Assembly: GCA_051277445.1 (NCBI GenBank)
Contig: JBNMQC010000057.1
Span: 1-12,834 of the forward strand
Direction of reading: 5' to 3'
DNA length: 12,834 nucleotides
Origin: Bermanella sp051277445
Lineage (GTDB): Bacteria; Pseudomonadota; Gammaproteobacteria; Pseudomonadales; Oceanobacteraceae
The notes under the pieces: model-generated
Databases searched by the model: none
Seen by the model: the letters and a program-made list of their open reading frames with translations, nothing else
What the model was told of the DNA's origin: nothing
Program-made: the position numbers and the translations under genes
Shown here: in pieces, positions 1-5,991 of the stretch
Layout: each line of letters opens with the position of its first letter
Numbering within the stretch: position 1 is the stretch's first letter

Positions 1-8
1 GGTGACGC

Positions 9-1016
9 GTGCAGTTACAAGTGGCCGCATTCAGTATCCGAACCAATCTTGCTTATTTGGTGCATGAGGGCTTAGCCGCCCAGACCTTGTACCAGCTAGT
101 GGGTTTAAGCCGTGAGCAATTAGACGAAGCCGACCGCATGGTGGATGTATCTGTGTCCGAGACACTCTTAACCTATGGTGCAAAACAGCTGGGTTACGAT
201 GACTTAGGGTTTCGCATTGGCATGTGGGGAGACAGTGGCCGTTGGGGCTTACTTGGTCACTTGGTGGATTGCTGCCAATCCATCACTCAAGCATTAGAGC
301 TGCAACACCGCTATCAGTCATTAGTGGGTAACGTCTCACGATTAGAATTTGTGAAAGGCGATAGCCTCTGCACCCTTAAATGGATTCCGCATTATCAATG
401 CAGTTATCACTTAAACGAAGAAGTGGTCACAAGCTGGGTGGCGTTTGCGAAAAAAGTCATCGGCTTGAAACTCTCTCCCCATGAAATTCATTTCACTCAT
501 GAACAACATGGTGAACAGCAAGAATATGAAGACTTTTTCGGTTGTCCCGTGACATTTAATAGTCAGTACAATGGTATTGTGTTTGACCAAGCCATTTTAA
601 GCTTGCCATTAATGGGTTACAGCCCAGATTTATTAAAAGTATTAACGGGCTATGCGGACTTATTGGTAAGCAAAAAGCATAAAAACGCGGCGAGCGAGGT
701 CATCACGCAATATATTATTGAAAGCCTTGCGACGAAAGTACCAAGCCTTGAAGATGTGGCGGCGTTTTTAGGGGTGAGCTCGCGCAGTTTGCAGCGCAAA
801 TTTAAACTTCAAGGGACCAACTTTAAATCCATTGTGGATGATGTGCGCAAAGAATATGCGTTTAGCTACTTGCTGCAAACCAATTATAAAATGAGTTACA
901 TCGCTGAGGTTTTGGGCTTTTCGGAGCAAAGTGTGTTTCAGCGGGCATTTAAACGTTGGACGGGCGTGACACCTGGGGAATACCGTGATCGCCACGGCAT
1001 TCCAAAGGATGAATAA
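9..1016 (+). CDS. AraC-family transcriptional regulator
   Basis: A 335-residue one-component DNA-binding regulator. The C-terminal ~90 residues hold the two helix-turn-helix units of the AraC/XylS family: the first at about residues 245-266 (SLEDVAAFLGVSSRSLQRKF) and the second at about 296-317, ending in the family signature with GFSEQSVFQRAFKRWTGVTP. The N-terminal ~200 residues resemble the arabinose-binding-like domain (PF12625 type) of long AraC regulators such as OruR, so a small-molecule ligand is likely but unknown. A stop codon sits in frame at positions 3-5, so the gene cannot begin before the GTG at 9; the GGTGA at 1-5 could serve as its ribosome binding site. It converges on the FMN reductase. 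The target genes cannot be read from this window. The family call is firm; the ligand is unknown. Confidence 0.93.
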   Translation: MQLQVAAFSIRTNLAYLVHEGLAAQTLYQLVGLSREQLDEADRMVDVSVSETLLTYGAKQLGYDDLGFRIGMWGDSGRWGLLGHLVDCCQSITQALELQHRYQSLVGNVSRLEFVKGDSLCTLKWIPHYQCSYHLNEEVVTSWVAFAKKVIGLKLSPHEIHFTHEQHGEQQEYEDFFGCPVTFNSQYNGIVFDQAILSLPLMGYSPDLLKVLTGYADLLVSKKHKNAASEVITQYIIESLATKVPSLEDVAAFLGVSSRSLQRKFKLQGTNFKSIVDDVRKEYAFSYLLQTNYKMSYIAEVLGFSEQSVFQRAFKRWTGVTPGEYRDRHGIPKDE

Positions 1017-1040
1017 GCGGAAACGCTAGATTGCGCTTAT
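1013..1040. terminator. Inverted repeat joining two convergent stop codons
   Basis: ATAAGCG (1013-1019) and CGCTTAT (1034-1040) are perfect 7-bp arms around a 14-base loop. The TAA of the AraC gene lies in the left arm and the complementary stop of the FMN reductase in the right arm. On the plus strand a short T run follows after six bases (1047-1051). This may act as a weak bidirectional terminator. The arms are short and the loop long, so the call is tentative. Confidence 0.3.
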
Positions 1041-1618
1041 AAGCCGTTTTTAAAACGGTGTTCTTTGAATATGTCGCTCTGGCGAACCTGTGACAGTGCC
1101 TTGGTGTATTCCATTAAAAACTGTAAGCCTTCATCAATGCGTTGTGCGATAAAATCCGTAGGCGCAATGAACTCACCCTTCTCATTTATGGTGTCGTTCA
1201 CATGATCCACAATCGTGCTGACTGGAATATAGTTAATAAAGCTATTTTTATAGCTGCTCATGCGTAGCTCACTAATGGGGTAGCGTCCACCTGTACCGGC
1301 ACTTACGCTTACAATGTATACCGGTTTATGGGCAAAGCAGGGGTTGAAGTAGAAAAAGATATTCTTAAATGCAGGCGGAACCATGCCATGCCATTCTGGC
1401 ACCACGAATACAAAGCCATCTGCTTGCTCTAGCTGGTCTTGAATGTGGGCATCCGGCGTTGCGCCTTCTTGCCAAAGGGGCAGGTTAGCCTGATGTAAAT
1501 CCAGCATACTGCTTGTGTCAGAGGTGCTGAGGGTTTGTAAGTGGGTTTGAACATACTTAGCCACATGTTTAGAGGCAGCGTGTTCTCGAGTACTGGCGCT
1601 TATAATACAAATATTCAT
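1037..1618 (-). CDS. NADPH-dependent FMN reductase family protein
   Basis: A 193-residue flavodoxin-fold oxidoreductase of the NADPH-dependent FMN reductase family (PF03358). The FMN phosphate-binding loop is at the N terminus (SASTR, residues 7-11). The second flavin loop is PEWHGMVPPAFKN at 74-86, matching the usual PEYNGSxPGxLKN pattern, and a glycine-rich segment VSAGTGGR lies at 105-112. The length is normal for the family. It is cytoplasmic and probably reduces quinones, azo compounds or free flavin; the substrate cannot be predicted. A strong ribosome binding site (GAGGAGA on the minus strand, 1623-1629) fixes the ATG. It is transcribed away from the lipase gene, and a 15-base palindrome overlaps its probable promoter. 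Confidence 0.9.
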   Translation of the reverse strand: MNICIISASTREHAASKHVAKYVQTHLQTLSTSDTSSMLDLHQANLPLWQEGATPDAHIQDQLEQADGFVFVVPEWHGMVPPAFKNIFFYFNPCFAHKPVYIVSVSAGTGGRYPISELRMSSYKNSFINYIPVSTIVDHVNDTINEKGEFIAPTDFIAQRIDEGLQFLMEYTKALSQVRQSDIFKEHRFKNGL

Positions 1619-1639
1619 CTTGTCTCCTCGAAAATAATC

Positions 1640-1667
1640 AGTATGGCATAGACAGGTTACCTGTCAC
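1640..1667 (-). promoter_or_regulatory. Candidate promoter of the FMN reductase
   Basis: On the minus strand GTGACA (1662-1667, five of six matches to TTGACA) is followed after 16 bases by CATACT (1640-1645, four of six to TATAAT), about 20 bases upstream of the start codon. The palindrome at 1651-1665 lies almost wholly between the two hexamers. Assigned by consensus match only. Confidence 0.4.
1651..1665. promoter_or_regulatory. Palindromic candidate operator GACAGGTTACCTGTC
   Basis: GACAGGT and ACCTGTC are perfect 7-bp arms around one central base. The site lies in the 102-base region between the divergent FMN reductase and lipase genes and overlaps the -35/spacer of the reductase promoter. 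A dimeric repressor bound here would block RNA polymerase. The regulator is unknown; neither the AraC nor the TetR regulator in the window can be tied to it. Confidence 0.45.
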
Positions 1668-1720
1668 TGGTATCATCCGCCACTCATTGACCGTTTCTTC
1701 AATTTTATTGGCGTCACATT

Positions 1721-2575
1721 ATGTTTAAAAAATTATGTTTATTGATGTTGCTTAGCTGCGCGCAAGCGTTTGCCTTGCCAAGTTTTCAAGACATTGAGCA
1801 AAGCGGGCAGTTATCCAGCTTAGCCTATGGGGGAGATGATATTAAGTCGCCGCTCATGGACATGGGCCATGTTTTAATTCATCAAACAGTACTAGAAGGG
1901 GTTGAGGTCAGTTACTTTTTGACGGTCCATGAAGGCGTACAATTCATAACGGTGCGTGGCACGGCTAATTTACAAAATGCCATGGTGGATTTAGACATTA
2001 ACCTCAAGCAAGACGAGACGCTGGGCATTTTTGTGCACCAGGGTTTTGCGAATGCGGCACTGGGTATTATGAAAAATGTCACAGAGTTCTTAGATCAATC
2101 CAAGCCGGTGAGAACAACTGGCCATAGTTTAGGAGGTGCGGCGGCAGTGATGTTGGCCATGTACTTAGATAAACAAGGCTATGACTTAGGGCAGGTTATT
2201 ACGTTTGGCCAACCTAAGGTCACCAATGTCGGTGGGGCGGATGTGTTCTCGCATTTACCGTTACTGCGGGTGGTCACAGAAAAAGACATCGTGCCTTTGG
2301 TGCCACCATTGAGCCCGCTGCAAATAAAAAACCTAGATATTTACTGGCACATGGGTGAAGAGATGATTTTGCTGCAAGGGCAAGATTACGCTCTAACTCA
2401 AGGGTTAAAAAGCATGCTCAGGGCGACTAAATTCACCTCGGCCTTGCCCAGTGAAACAAATTTACAAGCCCATAAGATGCAAACCTATTTGGATTTAATA
2501 AGCCTTAAAATCGAAGAGGCCACGCAAGTGCCCTACAAGACAGAGCTGAATCTGTTTGGCGTGAGCTTTGATTAA
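1721..2575 (+). CDS. Secreted class-3 lipase (alpha/beta hydrolase)
   Basis: A 284-residue exported serine hydrolase of the Lipase_3 family (PF01764), which hydrolyses acyl esters of glycerides or phospholipids. The nucleophile elbow is GHSLGGA with Ser136. The probable acid is Asp189 in EKDIVPLVPP, the probable base His210 in YWHMGEE, and the oxyanion-side motif is VRGT at 78-81. TFGQPKVTN at 161-169 is also typical. The N terminus is a signal peptide (KK, then a leucine-rich core); signal peptidase I could cut after AFA at residue 18. LLSC at 10-13 resembles a poor lipobox, so a lipoprotein is possible. No clear ribosome binding site precedes the ATG. It is divergent from the FMN reductase and converges on the TetR gene. 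The substrate is not predictable. Confidence 0.9.
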   Translation: MFKKLCLLMLLSCAQAFALPSFQDIEQSGQLSSLAYGGDDIKSPLMDMGHVLIHQTVLEGVEVSYFLTVHEGVQFITVRGTANLQNAMVDLDINLKQDETLGIFVHQGFANAALGIMKNVTEFLDQSKPVRTTGHSLGGAAAVMLAMYLDKQGYDLGQVITFGQPKVTNVGGADVFSHLPLLRVVTEKDIVPLVPPLSPLQIKNLDIYWHMGEEMILLQGQDYALTQGLKSMLRATKFTSALPSETNLQAHKMQTYLDLISLKIEEATQVPYKTELNLFGVSFD

Positions 2576-2587
2576 AGCTTGGCTTTA
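2573..2587. terminator. Small hairpin across convergent lipase and TetR stop codons
   Basis: TAAAGC (2573-2578) and GCTTTA (2582-2587) pair perfectly across a three-base loop. The left arm begins with the lipase TAA and the right arm ends with the complement of the TetR stop. Neither side has a long T run, so this is at best a weak bidirectional terminator. Confidence 0.25.
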
Positions 2588-3178
2588 GTGGGTCGTACTC
2601 ACTAACGTTTTGAACATTTTATCAATGAGCTGCTTGGCTAGCTCAGGCTGATTTCGGCCATTAAAATAATTCCTAAGGCCAGTGAATTGAATCACAAATT
2701 GCTGGCCTGCGTTGGCCTCATCAAACGCTTCCGGTACAAATCCCGCGTGCTTTGCGTGAGCAAATATGTGCGTCACCTTGTTTTCAAACTCATCAAGCAG
2801 TGTTTGGCTGAACTCAAATAAGGCTGGGTTTTGTCCGTTGAACTCGCCGCTGGATTTAAACAGCATACAAATTCCACTGGGGTTTTGGCTGGCGCCTTCA
2901 ATGATGATGCACTCTACAAAGTGTTTCAGCCCTTCAATGGGGTTACTGGCGTTGCCAATACACTCATCCATCTTGTGTTCCATGCTTTTGGCATAGCTGA
3001 GCAGGGACTCTTTGAATAGCCCTTCTTTACTGCCGAATGTGGCATAAATGCTACCTGGGCGCATATTCACGGCATCTTGAATGTCGCGAATGGAAGTGCC
3101 TGCAAAGCCTTTCCCCCAAAATAAGTCACTGGCTTTTTGCAGAACATCGTCACGATTGAATTTACTGGTATTTGCCAT
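2585..3178 (-). CDS. TetR/AcrR-family transcriptional repressor
   Basis: A 197-residue regulator. The N-terminal TetR helix-turn-helix spans about residues 10-56 (VLQKASDLFWGKGFAGTSI, then GSIYATFGSKEGLF), and the rest is an all-helical ligand and dimerisation domain with a Cys at 104. It is divergent from the AhpD-like gene, a common pairing in which the TetR protein represses itself and its neighbour. Two 16-bp palindromes in the shared 113-base intergenic region are the obvious operators. The inducer is unknown; given the partner, an electrophile, peroxide or similar reactive compound is a reasonable guess. The family call is firm and the target assignment is inferred from position. Confidence 0.93.
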   Translation of the reverse strand: MANTSKFNRDDVLQKASDLFWGKGFAGTSIRDIQDAVNMRPGSIYATFGSKEGLFKESLLSYAKSMEHKMDECIGNASNPIEGLKHFVECIIIEGASQNPSGICMLFKSSGEFNGQNPALFEFSQTLLDEFENKVTHIFAHAKHAGFVPEAFDEANAGQQFVIQFTGLRNYFNGRNQPELAKQLIDKMFKTLVSTTH

Positions 3179-3191
3179 GGAACAGACCTTT

Positions 3192-3207
3192 TTGAACAGT
3201 TGTTCAA
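3192..3207. promoter_or_regulatory. Candidate TetR operator 1 (TTGAACAGTTGTTCAA)
   Basis: TTGAACA and TGTTCAA are perfect 7-bp arms with a two-base centre. The size and TGAAC/GTTCA form fit a TetR-family operator. It begins 14 bases upstream of the TetR start codon and lies just downstream of the TetR -10, which it overlaps by one base, so binding should give autorepression. Confidence 0.6.
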
Positions 3208-3236
3208 TAATATATTGAACGATCGCTCAAAATCAA
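3207..3236 (-). promoter_or_regulatory. Candidate promoter of the TetR gene
   Basis: On the minus strand TTGATT (3231-3236) is followed after 18 bases by TATTAT (3207-3212), a five-of-six match to TATAAT. Operator 2 fills the spacer and operator 1 begins at the -10. Consensus match only. Confidence 0.4.
3215..3230. promoter_or_regulatory. Candidate TetR operator 2 (TTGAACGATCGCTCAA)
   Basis: A 16-bp palindrome with a single mismatched pair (TTGAAC against GCTCAA). Its centre is 23 bp from that of operator 1, about two helical turns, so two repressor dimers could sit on roughly the same face. It overlaps the -35 hexamer of the AhpD-like gene and the spacer of the TetR promoter, so one repressor could control both directions. 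Confidence 0.6.
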
Positions 3237-3243
3237 ATATTGT
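3215..3243 (+). promoter_or_regulatory. Candidate promoter of the AhpD-like gene
   Basis: TTGAAC (3215-3220, four of six) and TATTGT (3238-3243, four of six) are separated by 17 bases. The -35 lies inside operator 2. This puts transcription start near 3250 and a leader of about 40 bases. Assigned by consensus match and position. Confidence 0.35.
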
Positions 3244-3291
3244 GTGCCAGTCACTGGGAACACCCAGTAAATGGATTGAAAGAGGTACGAT

Positions 3292-3831
3292 ATGTCTGAT
3301 TTTACGTTACACACAAAAGAAACCGCACCAGAAGCGGCAAAACCCCTACTGGAAAAATCGGTTAAAGCATTTGGTATGCTGCCTAATTTACACGCCGTGA
3401 TGGCTGAGTCTCCTCAACTATTGGACAGCTATCAACAAGCCCATGAGCTGTTTCAACAAACATCATTCAATGCCGAAGAGTTAACCGTTGTTTGGCAGGC
3501 CATTAACATCGAGCACGACTGTCACTACTGTGTACCGGCCCATACCGGTATCGCCCATTCGATGAAAGTGGATCAAGGCATTATCGATGCGCTGCGAAAT
3601 AAGACACCACTGGCGGATGAAAAACTGGAAGTGCTACGTGACACAACCTTGGCAATGGTTCGCCAGCGCGGCGTGTTGTCTGAAGACGATGTGAAAAAAT
3701 TCTATGCGGCAGGTTATGGCAAAAAGCAGTTGCTTGAGATTGTTTTAGGTTTGTCACAAAAAGTGATGAGTAACTTTACCAATCACTTAGCCAATACGCC
3801 GGTCGATGCACCATTTAAGCAATTTGTGTAA
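3292..3831 (+). CDS. AhpD-like carboxymuconolactone decarboxylase family protein
   Basis: A 179-residue cytoplasmic protein of the CMD/AhpD superfamily (PF02627). The redox signature is plain: IEHDCHYCVPAHTG holds Glu74, Cys77, Cys80 and His84, the E-x2-C-x2-C-x3-H arrangement that supports alkylhydroperoxidase or thiol-disulfide activity in AhpD. The true muconolactone decarboxylase lacks the cysteine pair, so peroxide or disulfide chemistry is more likely than aromatic degradation. AGAGG at 3281-3285 gives a good ribosome binding site six bases before the ATG. Its divergent TetR neighbour and paired operators suggest an inducible stress gene. The substrate is unknown. Confidence 0.9.
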   Translation: MSDFTLHTKETAPEAAKPLLEKSVKAFGMLPNLHAVMAESPQLLDSYQQAHELFQQTSFNAEELTVVWQAINIEHDCHYCVPAHTGIAHSMKVDQGIIDALRNKTPLADEKLEVLRDTTLAMVRQRGVLSEDDVKKFYAAGYGKKQLLEIVLGLSQKVMSNFTNHLANTPVDAPFKQFV

Positions 3832-3878
3832 ATTTTTATCTGCTAAAAGCTGCCATGAATTTGGCTGGGCACGGTGAC

Positions 3879-3907
3879 ATTTTGTAAAAGGGAAACCTTC
3901 ACAAAAT
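3879..3907. repeat. Imperfect inverted repeat with GAAA loop before the tRNA
   Basis: ATTTTGT (3879-3885) pairs with ACAAAAT (3901-3907), and inside them AAGG (3888-3891) pairs with CCTT (3896-3899) across a GAAA loop, giving 11 pairs with a small internal bulge. It overlaps the -35 of the tRNA promoter. No T run follows on either strand, so it is a poor terminator for the upstream gene. The function is unknown. Confidence 0.35.
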
Positions 3908-3926
3908 CAAAAGCTTAGTATATAGT
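3898..3926 (+). promoter_or_regulatory. Candidate promoter of the tRNA-Pro gene
   Basis: TTCACA (3898-3903, five of six to TTGACA) and TATAGT (3921-3926, five of six to TATAAT) have the optimal 17-base spacing. Transcription would start near 3933, about 26 bases before the mature tRNA. This is among the best promoter matches in the window. Confidence 0.6.
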
Positions 3927-3928
3927 CC

Positions 3929-3958
3929 ACACCACTTACCAGCCTTGGTAAGTGGTGT
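3929..3958 (+). repeat. 12-bp hairpin abutting the tRNA 5' end
   Basis: ACACCACTTACC (3929-3940) and GGTAAGTGGTGT (3947-3958) are perfectly complementary around the loop AGCCTT. The right arm ends at the base before the first tRNA nucleotide (3959). With transcription starting near 3933, the 5' leader would still form about eight pairs. It may position RNase P, protect the leader or act on the promoter; the sequence does not say which. Confidence 0.6.
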
Positions 3959-4035
3959 CGGGGCATGGCGCAGCCTGGTAGCGCACCAGCATGGGGTGCT
4001 GGGGGTCGTAGGTTCAAATCCTACTGTCCCGACCA
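3959..4035 (+). tRNA. tRNA-Pro (anticodon GGG)
   Basis: A complete 77-base cloverleaf with an encoded CCA end. The acceptor stem is CGGGGCA paired with TGTCCCG (one G-T pair), with discriminator A at 4032 and CCA at 4033-4035. The D-arm region is GCGCAGCCTGGTAGCGC. The anticodon stem CCAGC/GCTGG encloses the loop ATGGGGT, giving anticodon GGG for codon CCC. The T arm is GTAGG-TTCAAAT-CCTAC. It closely resembles E. coli tRNA-Pro(GGG). A T-rich stretch follows at 4036-4050. I saw no duplicate of its 3' end nearby, so there is no sign of use as an integration site. Confidence 0.97.
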
Positions 4036-4060
4036 ATTTTCTTCTGTTTTACTTCCTTGT

Positions 4061-4297
4061 TTAAAATAACTCCACTGCAGTGGCGGCAAAGTTTCCGCTG
4101 CGATGATTCTTTTCTGCTAGCACCATGTCATGAAGTTCATTAAGCGCTTGGTCATCGAGTTTTGCGATGTCCAGTCCTTCAAAGATACGTCGAGTGTTCT
4201 TTTCTAATTCAAAGCAGGCAATGTGTGCAGCGCCTAGTCCTAATACCGTAATGCCTTCGTTACCAAATACGCTTTTGGCGCACAGTTCGCATCTCAT
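4061..4297 (-). CDS. Small protein with a C-x2-C / H-x2-C putative metal site
   Basis: A 78-residue protein I do not recognise with confidence. It opens MRCELC and continues to GAAHIACFE, placing Cys3, Cys6, His25 and Cys28 in a C-x2-C-x18-H-x2-C pattern that suggests one zinc-finger-like site. The C-terminal half (residues 33-70) is charged and likely helical, without membrane segments. AAGG on the minus strand (4305-4308) lies seven bases before the ATG, a good ribosome binding site that supports a real gene. It converges on the tRNA and is followed upstream by 129 bases with no clear promoter. The role is unknown: a small zinc-binding adaptor or DNA/RNA-binding protein is possible. Confidence 0.7.
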   Translation of the reverse strand: MRCELCAKSVFGNEGITVLGLGAAHIACFELEKNTRRIFEGLDIAKLDDQALNELHDMVLAEKNHRSGNFAATAVELF

Positions 4298-4426
4298 TTT
4301 GAAACCTTAATGTTTGTTTAATGATCTACTTACGGTTGGGTGAGGGTCTTGGTTGTTAAGTTAGGTTACGATTGAAAGGTGTTTTGTATCTTAAGGCTTT
4401 TTAGTTAATCACTCAGGCAACTTAGT

Positions 4427-4732
4427 TTAGTTGAGCTTAGAAACCGATGCAGAAAAATGGGTTGGGCCAATACTTTTACTAATAAAAATTGTTAACTGGT
4501 CACTTAATTCACCGCTTTCATGAATGTAGCTTGCCACTAAGGTATTGACTTTTTTAGCCAAACAAAAGGACGGCTGCGCATCAAGCCACTCGTGCTTGAG
4601 CCGTTTAATCTTGGGTTTAAAGTAGGTCTTTTCGTGTTGATTACCAAAGCAAACCAGAGCCGAAAGAGCGGCTTCCGCTTGGCATTGGTTGTTAACCAGA
4701 GAGAAAAAAGGATGTTGTTCAGGTGATGTCAT
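4427..4732 (-). CDS. Hypothetical protein with Fur-box-like site upstream
   Basis: A protein of 101 residues if it starts at the ATG at 4732, or 104 from an in-frame GTG at 4741. Neither start has a recognisable ribosome binding site; I prefer the ATG. I do not recognise a family. It is basic in the middle (YFKPKIKRLKHEWLD), has three cysteines not arranged as a known metal or iron-sulfur site, and has no signal peptide or membrane helix. The C-terminal third alternates hydrophobic and polar residues as beta strands would. The best clue is the Fur-box-like sequence just upstream, which would make it iron-repressed. It stands alone between its terminator-isolated neighbour trmA and the small zinc-type gene. 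Confidence 0.6.
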   Translation of the reverse strand: MTSPEQHPFFSLVNNQCQAEAALSALVCFGNQHEKTYFKPKIKRLKHEWLDAQPSFCLAKKVNTLVASYIHESGELSDQLTIFISKSIGPTHFSASVSKLN

Positions 4733-4774
4733 AGTATGCACATTTGTACTAGATTGAGTGCATTGTTACTCATA

Positions 4775-4789
4775 TCACAATCATTCTCA
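4775..4789 (-). promoter_or_regulatory. Fur-box-like site
   Basis: On the minus strand the 15 bases TGAGAATGATTGTGA match the 7-1-7 Fur consensus (TGATAAT-N-ATTATCA) at 11 of 14 defined positions, with the left half nearly perfect. The site lies 43 to 57 bases upstream of the preferred ATG of the hypothetical gene, a normal position for a Fur operator. I could not find a convincing -35/-10 pair around it. Confidence 0.42.
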
Positions 4790-4812
4790 GTTGTATTTGT
4801 GTAATGCTGTGT

Positions 4813-4866
4813 AAAAAAGGGCGTGGCGGCCAGCCTAAAAACCTATACAAGGCTTAGGGGCCGCCA
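4813..4866 (-). terminator. Intrinsic terminator of trmA
   Basis: Just past the trmA stop, TGGCGGCC (4824-4831) and GGCCGCCA (4859-4866) form a perfect GC-rich 8-bp stem, extended by CCTAA/TTAGG (4834-4838 with 4854-4858) after a two-base bulge. Reading the minus strand, the stem is followed after five bases by six T residues (4813-4818). This is a strong factor-independent terminator. Confidence 0.8.
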
Positions 4867-4874
4867 GTGTCGAC

Positions 4875-5957
4875 TTACTTGGCTTGCAAGTAGGCGCCAC
4901 ACTCGATGTGATGGGTATAAGGGAACTGGTCGAACATGGCAAAGCGTTTCACCTCGTGGGTGGCGCTGAGCTGGCGAAGATTAAGCTCTAAGGTGTCTGG
5001 GTTACAGCTGATGTAGATGATATTCGGATAACGGCTGATCATCTCGCAGCTGGCTTCATCTAGGCCGGCTCTTGGTGGGTCCACCAGTACCGTTTGGAAA
5101 TCGGCGTCTTCTAAACCTAACCCGGTTAAGCGTTTGCGCTGATGGGTGCCGTTCATGTGTTCGGTGAACTCTTCAGCGCTGACTCGAGCAAACGTGACGT
5201 TTTCAATGCCGTTGGCGTCTTTGGCAAAGTTGGCAGCATGGATCGAAGTCTTGCTAATCTCGGTGGCAAACACGCTGCGGTACTGATCGGCTAAGGCCAA
5301 AGAGAAATTGCCATTACCGCAATACAGTTCTAATAAGTCGGCGTCACCGGCCGTGGCGCAGCTGCGCGCCCAGCTCAGCATTTTTTCATTCACCCGCGCG
5401 TTAGGTTGAGTAAAACTGGCTTCAATTTGCTGATACTGCAGAGCCTTACCATCCACGTTCAGGGTTTCTAATACGTATTCTTGGTCAAGCAGTAAGCGCA
5501 TTTTACGGGCGCGGCCAATTAAATGAATGCCCAATTCTTCCTTAACTGCCGTGGCGGCTGCGATCCACTCGTCATTAAGTTGCTTGTGGTAAATCACGGT
5601 GACCAGCATTTCACCCGATAGGGTATTTAAGTACTCCACCTGAAACAGTTTTTGCTTAAGAATGGGCTGGCTATTGATGGCGGCAATCAGCTTAGGCATC
5701 AGCTCACAAATGGCGAGACTGGCGATTGGAAATTCGGTGATCTTGATCGGGTCTGTTTTAGTGCCTGGTTCAAACATGGCGTGGAAGCACTCATCGCCTT
5801 CATGCCAAATACGGAATTCAGCTCTTTGGCGAAAGTGAAGGGGCTCACTTGGGTAAACGTCGATGTCACCAATATTGAACTGGGCAAATTGGTCTTCGAT
5901 ACGTTCTTGTTTCTCGGCCAATAAGCTCGAATACTGCTCTGGTGCCACTTGATGCAT
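4875..5957 (-). CDS. trmA: tRNA (uracil-5-)-methyltransferase TrmA
   Basis: A 360-residue SAM-dependent enzyme that makes 5-methyluridine at position 54 of the tRNA T loop. It aligns by eye along its length with E. coli TrmA (366 residues): FRQRAEFRIWH near the N terminus, ASFTQPNARVNEKML, the SAM-binding DLLELYCGNGNFSLAL, VDPPRAGLD, the catalytic-cysteine motif YISCNP (Cys318) and the proton-abstracting glutamate in HHIECG (Glu352). No 4Fe-4S cysteine cluster of the RlmD type is present. The frame is open upstream to 6020, but a TATAAT promoter falls inside that extension, and MHQVAPEQYSSLLAEK aligns with the E. coli start, so I place the start at 5957. AAGG at 5968-5971 is ten bases upstream. 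It is divergent from tesB and ends at a strong terminator. Confidence 0.96.
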   Translation of the reverse strand: MHQVAPEQYSSLLAEKQERIEDQFAQFNIGDIDVYPSEPLHFRQRAEFRIWHEGDECFHAMFEPGTKTDPIKITEFPIASLAICELMPKLIAAINSQPILKQKLFQVEYLNTLSGEMLVTVIYHKQLNDEWIAAATAVKEELGIHLIGRARKMRLLLDQEYVLETLNVDGKALQYQQIEASFTQPNARVNEKMLSWARSCATAGDADLLELYCGNGNFSLALADQYRSVFATEISKTSIHAANFAKDANGIENVTFARVSAEEFTEHMNGTHQRKRLTGLGLEDADFQTVLVDPPRAGLDEASCEMISRYPNIIYISCNPDTLELNLRQLSATHEVKRFAMFDQFPYTHHIECGAYLQAK

Positions 5958-5991
5958 GCAACCACTACCTTGGATATCAAATAAGGGGCGC

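Noticed and set aside
1044..1058. CCGTTTTTAAAACGG palindrome as a regulatory site
   Set aside because: It lies inside the final codons of the FMN reductase, where coding constraint and chance explain it; the stem would be AT-rich and weak.
4009..4035. tRNA-Pro 3' end as an integration (att) site
   Set aside because: No duplicate of the tRNA 3' end and no integrase or atypical DNA was seen downstream; the flanking genes look native.
5652..5980. Open frames on both strands within trmA
   Set aside because: They overlap the conserved N-terminal half of TrmA and show no family features.
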